Origin: Subtercola boreus
Lineage (GTDB): Bacteria; Actinomycetota; Actinomycetes; Actinomycetales; Microbacteriaceae
Reading direction: 5' to 3'
DNA: 64,000 nt
NCBI RefSeq assembly: GCF_003399645.1
Contig: NZ_NBXD01000020.1
Location: 62,001-126,000 of the forward strand
Positions 18,002 through 27,249 of the stretch are shown one piece after another (the first letter of the stretch is position 1; every line of letters starts with the position of its first letter). Position numbers and translations under genes: made by a program. The notes below the pieces were generated by a model. The model saw only the letters and a list, made by a program, of their open reading frames with translations, was not told the origin of the DNA and searched no databases.

Positions 18002-18676
18002 TTACTCCCTGCCGTCCTCCAGGGGAATCAGCATCGTGCGGAACTCTCCGGCGGTTGAGTGAAGTCCCCAGATGCGCTCGGCGACGTCGTCGATGCCGTT
18101 GGGGAGTTGAAGCTGCGGGATGCCGCCCGGGATCACGAGCTGGCGGACCCGGATGCCCTCCCCCTCGAGCGCTTCATGCAGCATCTGGCCGTAGGCGCTC
18201 TCGGACGGAAACGCGACCGACGTTCCGGCGAAGCCGGCGCGCGCCTTCACCGAGGTTCCGCCGTTGATGAGGATGATGCTGCCCTCCCCCGCGCTGCGCA
18301 TCCCCGGCAGCACCGCACGCGCTGCATGGATGAGCCCGAGGGCCGAGAACTGCAGCGCCTCCAGGGCCAGCTCCGGGGTGAGCTCGAGCACCGGCTTCAG
18401 GTACGCCCGTGACGGGAGGGGGCTGTACTGCAGAACCGTGACCGGCCCGAGCTCCGCCGCGGCGCGGTTCAGCGCGTCTTCGAGCTGCGCCGGCACCAAC
18501 ACGTCGGCGGCATACCCGACCGCAGTCGCTCCGCCCGCCCGGAGTTCAGCAGCCATCGCGTCGAGCTTCGACTGCTCCCGCGAGATGAGCGCTATCGAGA
18601 AGCCTTCGCTCGCGAACCGGCGTGCGACGGCAGCTCCGAGTCCGGGGCCGGCTCCGACAATGGCAAGAACGGGCAT
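18002..18676 (-). CDS. SDR family oxidoreductase
   Basis: Short-chain dehydrogenase-like protein of 224 residues: AIVGAGPGLGAAVARRF nucleotide-binding glycines, ALISREQSKLD, and a SESAYGQMLHEAL segment where the classical YxxxK would lie. The canonical Tyr-x-x-x-Lys is not obvious: here Tyr is followed by GQMLHE, so catalysis is doubtful or atypical. The NNAG motif is also replaced (QYSPLPS). GAAAGG precedes the ATG. Possibly an NAD-binding sensor or an atypical reductase. Confidence 0.82.
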   Translation of the reverse strand: MPVLAIVGAGPGLGAAVARRFASEGFSIALISREQSKLDAMAAELRAGGATAVGYAADVLVPAQLEDALNRAAAELGPVTVLQYSPLPSRAYLKPVLELTPELALEALQFSALGLIHAARAVLPGMRSAGEGSIILINGGTSVKARAGFAGTSVAFPSESAYGQMLHEALEGEGIRVRQLVIPGGIPQLQLPNGIDDVAERIWGLHSTAGEFRTMLIPLEDGRE

Positions 18677-18819
18677 GATGGGCCTTTCGATCGGTAGTGA
18701 TGTGCGCCGCTGAAGCGCAACCTTGCTAAAGGTACGGCAGGTCAACCCCCCATGCTGGGACTTACCGCGATTCCTCACGCCTGCGAGCATTTTTGAGGAA
18801 CGAAAGCTGAGAACACCAG

Positions 18820-19089
18820 ATGTTATTGATCGACCGCGTACGCAGCGCGCTGACGGAGCCGCACTGTCTACGCCCGCACAAGAACCACCAGTTCGGCGAG
18901 GCGGATCGCCGCGGAGGATGGTGGTGCGCCGTCTGCGACCTGCGGTTGACGCGCCCACCGCGACCCGCAGAGCTCGCCAACCTCGAGCACATCCGCGCCC
19001 AGCCCAAACCGACTGACAGCGCCGATCGCGCCCGTTCCGCTTCGGCGGCCTCGGCCTCCTGCAAAGAAGAAACCGCCGCTACACGTTGA
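18820..19089 (+). CDS. possible small zinc-binding protein
   Basis: Open frame of 89 residues with LIDRVRSALTEPHCLRPHKNHQFGE and then GGWWCAVCDLRL, a Cys/His set that could bind zinc, and an Ala/Ser-rich tail. The start region is noticeably less GC-rich than its surroundings. There is no good ribosome binding site (GAGGAA lies about 20 nt upstream) and the 3' end overlaps ychF by 11 bp. The aromatic and Cys pattern argues against a random frame, but it may not be a gene. Confidence 0.42.
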   Translation: MLLIDRVRSALTEPHCLRPHKNHQFGEADRRGGWWCAVCDLRLTRPPRPAELANLEHIRAQPKPTDSADRARSASAASASCKEETAATR

Positions 19090-20155
19090 AGCGAAACTCG
19101 ACCACGTCGCCGTCGTGCATGACGTACTCTTTGCCTTCGATGCGCACCTTGCCGCGCGATTTGGCCTCGGCCATCGAGCCGGCTTCGATGAGGTCGCCGA
19201 ACGAGACGATCTCGGCCTTGATGAAGCCCTTCTGAAAGTCGGTGTGGATGACACCGGCCGCCTGCGGGGCCGTCCAGCCTTTTCCGATCGTCCAGGCGCG
19301 GGTCTCCTTCGGGCCGGCTGTGAGGTAGGTCTGCAGGCCGAGGGTGTCGAATCCGATGCGGGCGAGCTGGTCGAGGCCCGACTCCTCCTGGCCGGTTGAC
19401 GCGAGCAGTTCTGCCGCGTCTTCGGGGTCGAGGTCGATGAGCTCCGACTCGAGCTTTGCGTCGAGGAAGATGGCCTGGGCGGGAGCGACGAGTGCCGCGA
19501 GCGAGGCGAGAGCCGAAGCATCCCCGAGTACCCCCTCGTCGACGTTGAAGACGTAGATGAAAGGCTTGGCGGTGAGAAGACCCAGCTCGGCGATCGGCGT
19601 GATGTCGAACTTCGGTGCATTCGAGAGCGGGGCGCCCGAGTCGAGGATGCCGCGCGCTTCGAGAGCGGCCGCCAGCACGGCGGGCTCGATCCGCTTGGTC
19701 TTCACCTCTTTCTCGTAGCGCGCGATCGCCTTCTCGAGGGTCTGCAGGTCAGCCAGGATGAGCTCGGTGTTGATCGTCTCGAGATCGCTCGCGGCATCCA
19801 CTTTTCCGTCGACGTGCACGACGTCGGGGTCGCTGAACCCGCGCACGACCTGCGCGATGGCATCGGCTTCACGGATGTTCGCCAGGAACTTGTTGCCGAG
19901 CCCCTCGCCCTCGCTCGCCCCCTTGACGATGCCCGCGATGTCGACGAACGACACCGGCGCAAAGAGCAGCCGCTCGCTGCCGTGCAGCGCGCCGAGCACG
20001 GCCAGGCGCGGGTCGGGCAGGTTCACGACCCCGACGTTCGGCTCGATGGTGGCGAACGGGTAGTTCGCCGCCAGGACCTGGTTCTTGGTGAGAGCGTTGA
20101 AGAGGGTGGACTTGCCCACATTGGGCAGCCCGACGATTGCAATAGTTAGAGCCAC
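19079..20155 (-). CDS. ychF: redox-regulated ATPase YchF
   Basis: Obg-related P-loop ATPase of 358 residues that binds ribosomes and affects stress responses. G1 motif GLPNVGKSTLFNALT near residues 8-22, FVDIAGIVKGASEGEGLGNKFL for G3, a central coiled coil, and the C-terminal TGS domain (ETRAWTIGKGWTAPQAAGVIHTDFQKGFIKAE). The GTG start is placed by a TACGAT hexamer 8 nt upstream. Confidence 0.96.
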   Translation of the reverse strand: MALTIAIVGLPNVGKSTLFNALTKNQVLAANYPFATIEPNVGVVNLPDPRLAVLGALHGSERLLFAPVSFVDIAGIVKGASEGEGLGNKFLANIREADAIAQVVRGFSDPDVVHVDGKVDAASDLETINTELILADLQTLEKAIARYEKEVKTKRIEPAVLAAALEARGILDSGAPLSNAPKFDITPIAELGLLTAKPFIYVFNVDEGVLGDASALASLAALVAPAQAIFLDAKLESELIDLDPEDAAELLASTGQEESGLDQLARIGFDTLGLQTYLTAGPKETRAWTIGKGWTAPQAAGVIHTDFQKGFIKAEIVSFGDLIEAGSMAEAKSRGKVRIEGKEYVMHDGDVVEFRFNV

Positions 20156-20169
20156 GAGGGTCTATCGTA
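20156..20169 (-). promoter_or_regulatory. -10 element for ychF
   Basis: Minus-strand TACGAT (complement of 20164-20169), 8 nt before the GTG at 20155. Confidence 0.45.
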
Positions 20170-20190
20170 CCCGGGCGCCACCGCCCGGGT
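20169..20190. repeat. perfect 9-bp GC-rich hairpin upstream of ychF
   Basis: ACCCGGGCG, loop CCAC, CGCCCGGGT. It abuts the ychF -10 and so could influence initiation, or end the upstream mmsA transcript. Confidence 0.7.
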
Positions 20191-20200
20191 AGAGCTCGAA

Positions 20201-20262
20201 GTGAGACACCTGCGGTCGAATGAGACTGGCGTGCCGGTCTCACCTGGCCGGAGGTGTCTCAC
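20201..20262. repeat. nested inverted repeat between mmsA and ychF
   Basis: Outer arms GTGAGACACCTGCGG (20201-20215) and CCGGAGGTGTCTCAC (20248-20262) pair with one mismatch. Inside lies a second inverted repeat TGAGACTGGC/GCCGGTCTCA (20221-20242). The core TGAGAC occurs four times, counting both orientations. Could be a terminator of the mmsA transcript, a multi-site operator, or a small repetitive element. Confidence 0.75.
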
Positions 20263-20329
20263 AAACCGGGGCCCGCCGCGCGCGGGGGGCGGGCGGCCGG
20301 CGCGGGGCGGGCGGGCGGCGGGCGGCGGG
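20263..20329. repeat. G-rich low-complexity run at the mmsA 3' end
   Basis: Almost pure G/C with many GGGCGG and GGCGGGC steps on the plus strand. No reading frame is supported. On the plus strand the spaced G-runs could form a quadruplex. Confidence 0.55.
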
Positions 20330-21838
20330 CTAGTTCTGCGGGAAGCCGAGGTTGATGCCGCCGTGCGACGGGTCGAGCCAGCGGGAGGTGATCGCCTTCT
20401 GTCGCGTGAAGAACTGGAAGCCGTCGGCTCCGTAGGCCTTGGTGTCGCCGAAGATCGAGTCTTTGAAGCCGCCGAAAGAGTAGTACGACACCGGAACGGG
20501 GATCGGCACGTTGATGCCGATCATGCCGACTTCGACCTCGTTCTGGAAGCGGCGTGCCGCTCCCCCGTCGTTGGTGAAGATGGCCGTTCCGTTGCCGTAG
20601 GGCGAGGCGTTGATCAGCTCGACGCCATCCTCATAGGAGGCGACGCGCACGACAGAGAGCACCGGGCCGAAGATCTCGTCGGTGTAGACCACCGACGACG
20701 TCTCGACCCTGTCGATGAGGGTCGGGCCGAGCCAGAAGCCGTCAGGAGCGCCGTCGACCTGGATGTCGCGGCCGTCGATCACGACGGAGGCCCCGTCGGC
20801 GGTCGCGATGTCGATGTACGAGGCGACCTTGTCGCGGTGCACCTCGGTGACGAGCGGGCCCATGTCGCAGGCGCGGCGACCGTCTCCGACCACGAGACCG
20901 GCGACACGGGACGTGATCTTCTCGATGAGTTCGTCAGCCACGGGCTCGACGGCGACAACGACCGAGATCGCCATGCAGCGCTCGCCGGCCGACCCGAAGC
21001 CCGCGTTCACGGAGGCATCGGCCACGAGGTCGAGGTCGGCATCCGGAAGCACCAGCATGTGGTTCTTCGCGCCGCCGAGGGCCTGCACGCGCTTGCCCTT
21101 CTTCGTTGCGGTCTCGTAGACGTAGCGCGCGATCGGGGTGGAGCCGACGAACGAGATCGCCTTGACGTCGGGGCTGTTCAGCAGGCCGTCGACCGCCTCT
21201 TTGTCACCGTGCAGCACGTTGAGCACGCCGTCGGGAAGACCGGCCTCGGTGAAGAGCGCCGCGAGCCAGTTGGCAGCGCTCGGGTCTTTCTCGCTGGGCT
21301 TCAGCACGACCGTGTTGCCGGCGGCGATCGCGACGGGGAAGAACCACAGCGGCACCATGGCAGGAAAATTGAAGGGGCTGATGATGCCGACGACGCCGAG
21401 CGGCCCGCGCGTGGAGTACACGTCGATGCCGGTCGAGACGTTCTCGGAGTAGTCGCCCTTGATGAGGTGCGGGAAGCCGCAGGCCCATTCCACGACCTCC
21501 AGCCCGCGTGTGATCTCGCCGGCCGCGTCGGAAAGCACCTTGCCGTGTTCGGACGTCAGGATCTCGGCCAGCTCGCCGCGTCGAGACGCGAGCAACTCGC
21601 GAAAGGTGAAGAGGATCTGCTGGCGGCGGGCCAGCGAGGTGTCTCGCCAGCCGGGGAACGCCGCCTTCGCCGAGGAGATGGCGGCATCGATCTCAACGCC
21701 GTTCGCCAGCGCGACCCTCTTCGTCTGCACGCCCAGGGCCGGGTCGTAAACGGGGGCGGTGCGCCCGCTCGTGCTCTCGACGAGCGAGCCGTCGATGTAG
21801 TGGTTGACGACGGCGAGGTCGGTGAGCAGATCGGTCAT
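20330..21838 (-). CDS. mmsA: CoA-acylating methylmalonate-semialdehyde dehydrogenase
   Basis: Aldehyde dehydrogenase of 502 residues that converts methylmalonate or malonate semialdehyde to propionyl- or acetyl-CoA in valine, inositol or thymine breakdown. Diagnostic features: SPFNFPAMVPLWFFPVAIA, KPSEKDPSA, and the active-site NAGFGSAGERCMAIS with the catalytic Cys. The INVPIPVPVSYYSFGG motif is specific to this branch of the family. ATG at 21838 has GAAAGAGA upstream. No iol or valine genes lie next to it, so the pathway served is unknown. Confidence 0.93.
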   Translation of the reverse strand: MTDLLTDLAVVNHYIDGSLVESTSGRTAPVYDPALGVQTKRVALANGVEIDAAISSAKAAFPGWRDTSLARRQQILFTFRELLASRRGELAEILTSEHGKVLSDAAGEITRGLEVVEWACGFPHLIKGDYSENVSTGIDVYSTRGPLGVVGIISPFNFPAMVPLWFFPVAIAAGNTVVLKPSEKDPSAANWLAALFTEAGLPDGVLNVLHGDKEAVDGLLNSPDVKAISFVGSTPIARYVYETATKKGKRVQALGGAKNHMLVLPDADLDLVADASVNAGFGSAGERCMAISVVVAVEPVADELIEKITSRVAGLVVGDGRRACDMGPLVTEVHRDKVASYIDIATADGASVVIDGRDIQVDGAPDGFWLGPTLIDRVETSSVVYTDEIFGPVLSVVRVASYEDGVELINASPYGNGTAIFTNDGGAARRFQNEVEVGMIGINVPIPVPVSYYSFGGFKDSIFGDTKAYGADGFQFFTRQKAITSRWLDPSHGGINLGFPQN

Positions 21839-21979
21839 GTGCGGGTCTCTTTCGATGGCGTGTACTGAGGTTAGGGCATCCCTTCGACATGCTGCCACCC
21901 GTTGCGCCGGCCGGGGGCTTCCGGCGGCTGGCCGAGCTCGTTCGCGGCCCGTGTCGGAGGCTCGTGCGACACTTCGGCC

Positions 21980-23326
21980 ATGAACGCAACCGGTGCATTT
22001 CTCGCCTGCCTGGCCCTGGCACTGCTGGTCGGCGCGCTCGCCGGGTGGATGCTGCGGGGCCGCCATCTTGCTGCCGCGAACACCGCCGGCGAACGGGCGC
22101 GAGCCGAGTCACGGGCGCGCGAACTCGCCCCGCTGCTCGAGCTGCAGGGCCGAAGCGCCTCAGCCGAGGCGACGGCGCTCGCCCTCCGCCAGCAACTGCG
22201 GGCGCAGGATGCCCAGTACCGCGAACAGATCGCGCAGCAGGAGGGGCGCCTGGCCGAGTTCCAGGAGCGTCTGGCCGACGTGCAGCGGGCCGAATCCGAG
22301 CGGGTGCGGGCCGACGGCGAGGTGCTCGTCGCTCTGAGTCCGGTGCAGGAGAGCCTGCGACTGGTTCAGGCGAAAGTCACCGAGCTCGAAGAGCAGCGGC
22401 GGCAACAGCACGGCGAGCTGAGTGAGCAGCTGCGGTCGGCGACCGAGAGTGAGGAGCGGCTGCGCACGACGGCGGAGTCGCTGGCCTCGGCGCTCCGCTC
22501 CAACAGCACCCGGGGTGTCTGGGGCGAGACGCAGCTGCGCAACGTGGTCGAGGCCGCCGGAATGATCGACAGGGTCGACTTCGAGGTGCAGTCGAACATC
22601 CGGAGCGACCGCGGCCATGGCCGACCCGACATGGTCGTGCACCTGCCGGGCGGCAAGAACATCGCGGTGGATGCGAAAGTGCCCTTCACGGCCTACCTCG
22701 AGGCCTCGACGATCGCGGTGACGGCGACGGGTGCCGAGGGCGCCCGACGTGAGGAGCTGCTGCGCGCCCATGTGAAGGCTGTGCGCGAGCACATCACGGC
22801 GCTCGGCTCGAAGGGGTACTGGGCCGGGCTCGACGCGTCGCCCGAGCTGGTGGTTGCGTTCATCCCGAGCGAGTCGCTGATCTCGACAGCGATGGAGGCC
22901 GACCCGGGCATCATGGACTTCGCGTTCTCGCGCCGGGTGGCCCTGGTGTCACCGGTGACGCTGTGGTCGCTGCTGAAGACGGTGGCATTCAGCTGGCAGC
23001 AAGACGTACTGACGCACGAGGCGAAGACGCTGTTCGACCTGAGCAAGGAGCTGTACTCACGCCTTGCGACGACGGCTGTGCACATTGAGAAGCTCGGCCG
23101 CACGATCGAACGCAGCGTGCGGGACTACAACGCGTTCGTCGGCTCGTTCGAACGGCAGGTGTTCCCGACGGCGCGCAGACTGAACGCGCTCGACGAGTCG
23201 GTGGTGCTGAAGACCCTCGAGCCGATCGAGGAGACGGCACGCCCGGTGACGGCCTTCGAACTGGTGGCCGAACTCGACATCGAGTCCGACCTGGCCAGCA
23301 TCGACGACCCCCACCGTCTCATCTGA
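21980..23326 (+). CDS. rmuC: DNA recombination protein RmuC
   Basis: Protein of 448 residues: an N-terminal membrane anchor (AFLACLALALLVGALAGWML), a long coiled coil (about 30-160), then the RmuC nuclease-like domain with NSTRGVWGETQLRNVVEAAGM, DMVVHLPGGKNIAVDAKVPF and FIPSESLISTAME. In E. coli, RmuC limits inversion at short inverted repeats. Divergent from mmsA. Confidence 0.93.
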   Translation: MNATGAFLACLALALLVGALAGWMLRGRHLAAANTAGERARAESRARELAPLLELQGRSASAEATALALRQQLRAQDAQYREQIAQQEGRLAEFQERLADVQRAESERVRADGEVLVALSPVQESLRLVQAKVTELEEQRRQQHGELSEQLRSATESEERLRTTAESLASALRSNSTRGVWGETQLRNVVEAAGMIDRVDFEVQSNIRSDRGHGRPDMVVHLPGGKNIAVDAKVPFTAYLEASTIAVTATGAEGARREELLRAHVKAVREHITALGSKGYWAGLDASPELVVAFIPSESLISTAMEADPGIMDFAFSRRVALVSPVTLWSLLKTVAFSWQQDVLTHEAKTLFDLSKELYSRLATTAVHIEKLGRTIERSVRDYNAFVGSFERQVFPTARRLNALDESVVLKTLEPIEETARPVTAFELVAELDIESDLASIDDPHRLI

Positions 23327-23464
23327 AGCCTGCCCGCTCGAACGGACACGAATCCGGGCCTCCCACCCCCTATCTGCGGCGCTTCATCGAAACCGGGTCG
23401 ATTCTGTGACCGTGGCCCGGTGATGAGCGGTACGCGCTCGCCCACTCCTCCCCCAGCAGAACCG

Positions 23465-23484
23465 AATGGCTCGCTAGAGCCATT
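23465..23484 (-). terminator. hairpin overlapping the glpX stop codon
   Basis: AATGGCTC (23465-23472) and GAGCCATT (23477-23484) form a perfect 8-bp stem with loop GCTA. The glpX stop codon lies across the loop. There is no long T-run, so terminator activity is only a suggestion. Confidence 0.4.
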
Positions 23485-24463
23485 TGTCAGCTATGTGGTC
23501 GGCCACGATGCGGCGGATGGTGCCCGAGTGCGAGCGCAGTACGATGCTCTCGGTACGGATGATCGGGCCCTTGCGCCGCACGCCGTTCACCAGCCCGCCG
23601 TCGGTCACGCCGGTCGCGACGAAGAACGTGTTGTCTGAGGAGACGAGGTCGTTCGCCTCGTAGACGTGGTCCATCAGAAGCCCGGCGTCGATGCCGCGCT
23701 GGCGCTCCTCATCGGAGCCCGGCTTGAGGATGCCCTGGATGAAGCCACCCAGCGCCTTGATCGCACACGCCGTGACGATTCCCTCGGGGCTGCCGCCGAT
23801 GCCCACGCACATGTCGGTGCGCGTCTCGTAGCGCGCCGCGTTGATGCCCCCGGCCACATCGCCGTCGAGCATGAGACGCGTTCCGGCGCCCGCAGCGCGG
23901 ATCTCTTCGATCAACTGGGCGTGCCGCGGACGGTCGAGTACCGCGATCTTCATCTCCGAGACATCCTTGCCCTTCGCCGCTGCGAGCGCCCGGATGTTCT
24001 CGCCGATCGGCTTGCGGATGTCGACGACCCCGATGCCCTCGGGCCCCGTGACGATCTTGTCCATATAGAACACCGTCGACGCATCCAGCATCGTGCCGCG
24101 GTCGGCGACTGCCATCACCGAGATCGCGTTGGGCCGGCCGGCCGCCGTCAGCGACGTGCCGTCGATCGGGTCGACCGCGATGTCGCACGCAGGACCCCGT
24201 CCGTTGCCGACGTGCTCGCCGTTGAACAGCATCGGCGCCTTGTCTTTCTCGCCCTCGCCGATGACGACGACCCCGTCGAAGTTGACCGTGCCGAGCAGGG
24301 CTCGCATCGCATCCACTGCAGCCCCGTCGGCGGCGAGCTTGTCGCCCTTGCCGATGAACGGCCAGGCCCGGATGGCTGCGGCCTCGGTCGCGCGCACCAG
24401 TTCGAGAGCGAGGTTCCGGTCGGGGTGTTCCAGCAGGATGGGAGGGGTGGAGTTGTCGGTCAC
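23474..24463 (-). CDS. glpX: class II fructose-1,6-bisphosphatase
   Basis: Gluconeogenic phosphatase of 329 residues. Metal and substrate motifs DPIDGTSLTAAGRPNAIS, VIGEGEKDKAPML and GIGGSPEGI are present. AGAAGGA precedes the GTG. It sits back to back with fba, so the two gluconeogenic/glycolytic enzymes share an intergenic control region of 132 bp. Confidence 0.96.
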   Translation of the reverse strand: MTDNSTPPILLEHPDRNLALELVRATEAAAIRAWPFIGKGDKLAADGAAVDAMRALLGTVNFDGVVVIGEGEKDKAPMLFNGEHVGNGRGPACDIAVDPIDGTSLTAAGRPNAISVMAVADRGTMLDASTVFYMDKIVTGPEGIGVVDIRKPIGENIRALAAAKGKDVSEMKIAVLDRPRHAQLIEEIRAAGAGTRLMLDGDVAGGINAARYETRTDMCVGIGGSPEGIVTACAIKALGGFIQGILKPGSDEERQRGIDAGLLMDHVYEANDLVSSDNTFFVATGVTDGGLVNGVRRKGPIIRTESIVLRSHSGTIRRIVADHIADKWL

Positions 24464-24561
24464 GGTGGATCCTTCTCTGTCTGTACCCGGGGCCGCTTCG
24501 CACCCGCTGTCTACAGGTTAGTGCGACAGCACCTCAGAGCGCCCGGCGAGGCCTCCCTCGC

Positions 24562-24595
24562 TATGCTGGAACCCGCACATCATCAAAGGAGAGTC
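24562..24595 (+). promoter_or_regulatory. fba promoter -10 and ribosome binding site
   Basis: TATGCT at 24562-24567 is a good -10, and AAAGGAGAG sits just before the ATG at 24596. Unlike many genes here, fba has a conventional leader. Confidence 0.5.
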
Positions 24596-25648
<1,053 letters not shown>

Positions 25649-25652
25649 CCCG

Positions 25653-26774
25653 GTGAGCGACGCCGAGAACCTGACGAGCGACGCCGACGATCCGGTGGCT
25701 ACCGGCATCACCGGCGACGCGGGGGGCGCCGGGCTCTCGGCCTACTCCGGGCACGGTTTCAACCCCTCCGGCGCCAACGACAGTTGGTCGAACCTGTACC
25801 TGCATGTTCCGCCGAACTCTCGGGTGCTCGACGTCGGTTGCTCGTCGGGAAACTTCGGCGAAGCTCTTGAGCGGCTGAAGGGCTGCACGGTCACCGGAGT
25901 CGACCTGGATGCGGCCGACGTCGCCGAGGCGGCCACCAAGATCTCCCGCGCACTGGTGTTCGACATCACCACGGCACCGACGCTCGACGGGCTCGGCCTG
26001 TTCGACGTGGTCGTGTTCGCCGACGTTCTCGAGCACCTGGGCGATCCGCGGGAGGCGCTTCGTCGCATCCGTTCTCTTCTGGCGGAGGGCGGGTTCGTCG
26101 TCTTCTCCATCCCGAACATGACGCATGCCTCTGTGCGCATAGACCTGCTGCGCGGCGAATTCGGATATACCCAGACCGGCATCCTCGACAAGACGCACGT
26201 GCACTTCTACGACCGCGCCGAGGTCGACGACATCTTCGCGAGCAGCGGGTTCACGGTGGTCGACGAGAACCCCGTCGTGTTCCCGTACCCCGACGCGATG
26301 CTCGAGACCGAGCTCGGCTCACTCGGCCTGCGGGTCGACGAAAGCGATCCGACGTTCTTCGATCTGCTCGCGAAGACGGATGCGAGCGTGCTGCAGTTCG
26401 TCGGCAAGGCCGTTCCGGATGCGCGAGCCTCCGCGCCGCACACCAGGCAGCGCGAGTTCCCGCCCGAGGAGATCAACCGGGTGGTCGCGGACCTCGTCGC
26501 CCGTGCCGACACGGCTGAGGCGGCACAGGTCGAGCTGCAGGCGCAGACGGATGCTGCAACAGTCGACCTCGCCACAGCCCGTGCAGACGTGGCAGCGGCC
26601 GTCTCCCGTGCCGAGGCCGAACGCGAACGTGCCGACACCGAGCGTGCTCGCGCCGATGCGGAACAGACCCGCGCGGATGCGGCCCAGGCCGAGGTCGACC
26701 GCATCAGCGCCATCATCGCGGAACTGAAGCACAACCCCCTCCGCTTCGCCGCGAAGCGCCTCCGCCGCCCCTAG
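25653..26774 (+). CDS. class I SAM-dependent methyltransferase with C-terminal coiled coil
   Basis: Protein of 373 residues. Residues 55-200 form a methyltransferase type-11 fold: VLDVGCSSGNFGEAL (motif I), GVDLDAADV, DVVVFADVLEHLGDPREAL, and FVVFSIPNMTHASVRIDLL. From about 270 a charged Ala/Glu/Arg coiled coil extends to the end, which closes with NPLRFAAKRLRRP. Such tailed methyltransferases usually modify cell-surface glycans. It faces a glycosyltransferase whose C terminus has the same architecture, supporting a shared glycan role. The GTG start is 4 bp after fba. Confidence 0.85.
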   Translation: MSDAENLTSDADDPVATGITGDAGGAGLSAYSGHGFNPSGANDSWSNLYLHVPPNSRVLDVGCSSGNFGEALERLKGCTVTGVDLDAADVAEAATKISRALVFDITTAPTLDGLGLFDVVVFADVLEHLGDPREALRRIRSLLAEGGFVVFSIPNMTHASVRIDLLRGEFGYTQTGILDKTHVHFYDRAEVDDIFASSGFTVVDENPVVFPYPDAMLETELGSLGLRVDESDPTFFDLLAKTDASVLQFVGKAVPDARASAPHTRQREFPPEEINRVVADLVARADTAEAAQVELQAQTDAATVDLATARADVAAAVSRAEAERERADTERARADAEQTRADAAQAEVDRISAIIAELKHNPLRFAAKRLRRP

Positions 26775-26844
26775 CGTTCTCCCGCACCTCCGATCCCCCG
26801 GGCGTGCGCCGCGCGCCCCTCCCGTGCGCGCCGACCCTTCCACC

Positions 26845-26908
26845 CGCGCGCCACTCGGCCCGCGCGCCACTCGGCCCGCGCGCCACTCGGCCCGCGCGCC
26901 ACTCGGCC
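26845..26908. repeat. four tandem 16-bp repeats
   Basis: Exact units of CGCGCGCCACTCGGCC at 26845, 26861, 26877 and 26893. A 16-bp period does not preserve a reading frame. Confidence 0.92.
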
Positions 26909-26914
26909 GCCGCA

Positions 26915-26964
26915 TTTTGCGCAAAAGCACCCAACGCAGCCCGTTTGGGTGCTTTTGCGCAAAA
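26915..26964. terminator. bidirectional terminator, copy 1
   Basis: Two perfect 20-bp arms (26915-26934 and 26945-26964) around a 10-nt loop. The core reads AAAAGCACCC ... GGGTGCTTTT, giving a stem with a T-run on either strand, as expected for convergent genes. The outer TTTTGCGCAAAA parts are themselves palindromic. Confidence 0.8.
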
Positions 26965-27023
26965 CGGATGGCCACGAGGATGCCGGAGGGTGCACGGCGG
27001 GCCGCAGCGCGGCGCCCCGGTCG

Positions 27024-27077
27024 CATTTTGCGCAAAAGCACCAAACGCAATCCGTTTGGGTGCTTTTGCGCAAAATG
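27024..27077. terminator. bidirectional terminator, copy 2
   Basis: Arms of 24 and 25 bp (27024-27047 and 27053-27077) that pair apart from a single deleted C. The sequence is nearly identical to copy 1, so this looks like a duplication with about 85 bp of unrelated GC-rich DNA between the copies. Confidence 0.8.
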
Positions 27078-27249
27078 GGGCGGCGCTTGAGACGCGGGAG
27101 GGCGCAGGGACGCGGGGCGGGGCACGGCGGCGAGGGCGCCGCGGGTCGCGGCAAGGCACGGGCGCGCGGTGGGGTGCGCGGGCCCGGGCGCCAGGGGTGC
27201 GGGCGAGCCGGGCGCGGGCGCAAGGGCGCGGGCGCTAGGGGCGCGGGCG

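Larger units (their letters stand above)
26775..27249. other. 475-bp convergent intergenic region with repeats and two terminators
   Basis: Extremely GC-rich. It holds four 16-bp tandem repeats, two near-identical long hairpins, and a G-rich stretch (27080-27249) with repeated GGGCGC/GGGGCGC blocks, including a repeated GGGCGCTAG. Open frames across it encode only low-complexity peptides, so no gene is called. Confidence 0.7.
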
